Assembly: GCA_030039695.1 (NCBI GenBank)
Contig: JASHVB010000367.1
Location: 1 to 7,344, forward strand
Source: Acetobacteraceae bacterium
GTDB lineage: Bacteria > Pseudomonadota > Alphaproteobacteria > Acetobacterales > Acetobacteraceae
DNA: 7,344 nucleotides
Direction: 5' to 3'
The notes below the pieces were generated by a model, which was given only the letters and a program-made list of their open reading frames with translations, was not told where the DNA came from and searched no databases. The translations under genes were made by a program, and so were the position numbers. This document shows positions 5,908 to 7,344 of the stretch, piece by piece. Position 1 is the first letter of the stretch. Each line of letters starts with the position of its first letter.

Positions 5908-5942
5908 GCCTCGGCCACCGTCACGCGATGGCCGAGGCTTTT
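5908..5942 (+). terminator. Rho-independent terminator downstream of the zinc-ribbon pseudogene
   Basis: GCCTCGGCCA and TGGCCGAGGC form a perfect 10-bp GC-rich stem around an 11-base loop, followed at once by TTTT and, after CG, another TTTT. The orientation suits plus-strand transcripts arriving from the pseudogene, whose frame ends 138 bases upstream, and it insulates the downstream MetE-like gene. On the minus strand the stem is not followed directly by a T-run. Confidence 0.88.
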
Positions 5943-6233
5943 CGTTTTCGGACGCTGTTCGGGTCCGCATTGAACATTGGCGCGTCGTGCGACGACACCA
6001 CCCAGAGCCGGCTGCTGTGCGTCCAGCGCAACAACCAAGCCAGAAGTAACGGAACGCCCAGATTTGTCGCATAGGGAAATCAAGGGGGCGATTTCCGCCC
6101 ATTCTTCATCGACGCCCAGACGCACCGCCTCATACCGGCGCTCTGTCTGGACATACCGGCCAACCAAGCGCGGGGCATGGAAGGGTCAGCAGGCTCGGCC
6201 GCCGCACACGACCGCCTGGCCAAGCCATCGCCG

Positions 6234-6251
6234 GATCGGTCTCGATCGGTC
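6234..6251 (+). repeat. Tandem GATCGGTC repeat upstream of the MetE-like gene
   Basis: GATCGGTC occurs at 6234-6241 and 6244-6251 with a 10-base period, about one helical turn. It lies 15 bases before the ribosome-binding site of the next gene. It could be a paired half-site for a regulator or a simple local duplication. Confidence 0.4.
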
Positions 6252-6281
6252 ATAGTGGAGCTGTATGGAGAGGGGTCCGTG

Positions 6282-7340
6282 ATGAGCTCCACAACAGCGC
6301 ACAAGCCGATCATCCATTTCGTCGGCAGCATTCCCTTGCCGGACGCCGAGACGGTGTTCCGCACCCTGGCAGCGGCAACCGCACCACATCTCAAGCGCCT
6401 GCCGGACGGCGAAACGGGCATTCGCAAGACCTGGATTCGTTTCCTACAGCAGGTGCTGGCCGATAATCCGGCGATCGAGGTGGCGAGCGATGTGCCGCCA
6501 TTCAAATTCATCCAATGGGACGGCAAGGTATTGCGCGAAATCCCGCGCCTGCGCGTGAAGCCGGGCGCGGAGCTTGATCCGGGCACCGTCAAAACCGGGT
6601 ACGCTGACATGGCGATTGAGTCGTGGCGGCTGTTCGACCGTCTGCAGCGGGAAGGCACGATCCCAGCCGGGGTCAAGTTCCAGATCTCCCTGCCAACCCC
6701 GATTGCGCCGACCTACAACAACATGGTGCCGACCGATCGACCGGCGCTGATCCGTGTGTTGACAGCGCACTTGCTCGGCGAAGTTGCGTCCATCGCACGG
6801 GCTTTACCCCACGATCGTATCGCACTGCAGTGGGACGTGTGCCAAGAGGTCATTGCTTGGGAGGGCTATTACGAGCCAGGGCCGGTCGATTTCCAGCAGG
6901 AAACGATTGGTGAGTTGATCGCGATCGGTGACGGCGTCCCGGCGTCAATCGAGCTCGGCTATCACCTTTGCTACGGTAGCCCGGCCGACGAGCACGTGAT
7001 CCAGCCGAAGGACGCCGGGATTATGGTCGAGATGACCAATGCGGTCTCGGCCGGGGTGCGACGGCCGATTCATTTCTTCCACTTGCCGGTGCCGAAACCC
7101 CGCACCGACGATGCTTTCTTCGCGCCGCTCGACGGGCTGAAGTTGCAACCGGGAACCGAACTCTATCTCGGCCTCGTTCACCGCGATGACATGCCCGGCA
7201 ATGGAGCGCGTCTCACTGCCGCCCAGCGTCACGCCCGGGTCGATGGTGTGGCCACCGAATGCGGCATGGCGCGCGGCGATCCCGAGCGTTTTCCCGCACT
7301 GCTCGCAGCGCATGTGCAGACCGCCGAACTGGGAACATAA
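6282..7340 (+). CDS. MetE/UROD-like barrel protein with intact zinc site, substrate unknown
   Basis: A 352-residue cytoplasmic protein, about half the size of MetE, that resembles the C-terminal catalytic barrel of cobalamin-independent methionine synthase. It opens with IIHFVGSIPLPDAETVFRTL (10-29) and RLPDGETG (39-46). It carries the family zinc ligands His228-X-Cys230 (GYHLCYG), Glu250 (IMVEMTNA) and Cys327 (ATECGMAR), and so probably activates a thiol for methyl transfer. The N-terminal folate-side domain of MetE is absent, so it is not a methionine synthase by itself. Standalone relatives are generally annotated as hypothetical. ATG 6282 is chosen because GGAGAGG (6267-6273) lies 8 bases upstream. 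The in-frame extension to 6177 has no ribosome site and looks non-coding. It has its own transcription unit, isolated from the nitrate genes by the terminator. Confidence 0.8.
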   Translation: MSSTTAHKPIIHFVGSIPLPDAETVFRTLAAATAPHLKRLPDGETGIRKTWIRFLQQVLADNPAIEVASDVPPFKFIQWDGKVLREIPRLRVKPGAELDPGTVKTGYADMAIESWRLFDRLQREGTIPAGVKFQISLPTPIAPTYNNMVPTDRPALIRVLTAHLLGEVASIARALPHDRIALQWDVCQEVIAWEGYYEPGPVDFQQETIGELIAIGDGVPASIELGYHLCYGSPADEHVIQPKDAGIMVEMTNAVSAGVRRPIHFFHLPVPKPRTDDAFFAPLDGLKLQPGTELYLGLVHRDDMPGNGARLTAAQRHARVDGVATECGMARGDPERFPALLAAHVQTAELGT

Positions 7341-7344
7341 GTAT

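Larger units (their letters stand above)
5771..6281. other. Intergenic stretch with a terminator; no supported gene
   Basis: Apart from the terminator and a short direct repeat, I see no gene. A minus-strand frame starting at TTG 6167 has a fairly protein-like first 70 residues (for example RLGVDEEWAEIAPLISLC). Its remainder runs antisense through the terminator and into the zinc-ribbon pseudogene, it lacks a ribosome site, and its third-position GC is modest. At most it is a gene fragment. Confidence 0.4.

Noticed and set aside
5694..6167. 157-codon minus-strand open frame
   Set aside because: It starts at TTG without a ribosome site and runs antisense through a strong terminator and the zinc-ribbon pseudogene. 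Only its first third looks protein-like, so at most it is a fragment.
6177..6281. Upstream in-frame start for the MetE-like protein
   Set aside because: No ribosome site at 6177 and the extra residues are low-complexity. The ATG at 6282 has a strong site and matches the start of the conserved fold.
1..7344. CRISPR arrays, insertion sequences, tRNA or rRNA genes
   Set aside because: No regularly spaced repeats, transposase-like frames, long terminal inverted repeats or RNA gene signatures were seen.

Overview
The window is GC-rich bacterial DNA, most likely from a proteobacterium. The gene content (a NasS/NasT pair, a NarK-type transporter, a NAD(P)H flavoprotein and a molybdopterin nitrate reductase behind a sigma-54 type promoter) resembles the assimilatory nitrate cluster described in Bradyrhizobium (narK-bjgb-flp-nasC with nasST). 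The genus cannot be fixed from the sequence alone.

Positions 5160 down to 1 are one minus-strand block for nitrate assimilation, read right to left. First come nasT (ANTAR-domain RNA-binding antiterminator) and nasS (cytoplasmic nitrate/nitrite sensor), which share a 4-base ATGA overlap. A 380-base gap follows. It holds a near-consensus sigma-54 promoter (3358-3373) and a leader of about 260 nt with several hairpins. One of these has a perfect 8-bp stem and a six-base loop with A at position 1 and G at position 4, as expected for an ANTAR target. Next are a NarK/NNP nitrate/nitrite transporter, a 52-residue single-span membrane protein that I do not recognise, a 430-residue FAD/NAD(P)H oxidoreductase, and the first 54 codons of the nitrate reductase catalytic subunit. 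That subunit carries its N-terminal 4Fe-4S cysteines and again overlaps the preceding gene by ATGA. The expected logic is that NasS holds NasT when nitrate is absent. With nitrate, NasT is freed, binds the leader RNA and allows transcription of transporter, electron-donor flavoprotein and reductase.

Positions 5161-6281 look empty at first sight but are not. On the plus strand, 5504-5770 encodes a small four-cysteine zinc-ribbon protein of the VdcD/BsdD family (subunit D of UbiD-type non-oxidative hydroxyarylic acid decarboxylases). It is interrupted by one in-frame TGA where relatives have glycine. A strong rho-independent terminator follows at 5908-5942. The rest of 5771-6281 holds no gene I can support.

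Positions 6282-7340 (plus strand) encode a 352-residue protein of the MetE/UROD-like barrel fold with the complete His-X-Cys/Glu/Cys zinc site of cobalamin-independent methionine synthases. It has no folate/homocysteine synthase partner domain, and its substrate is unknown.
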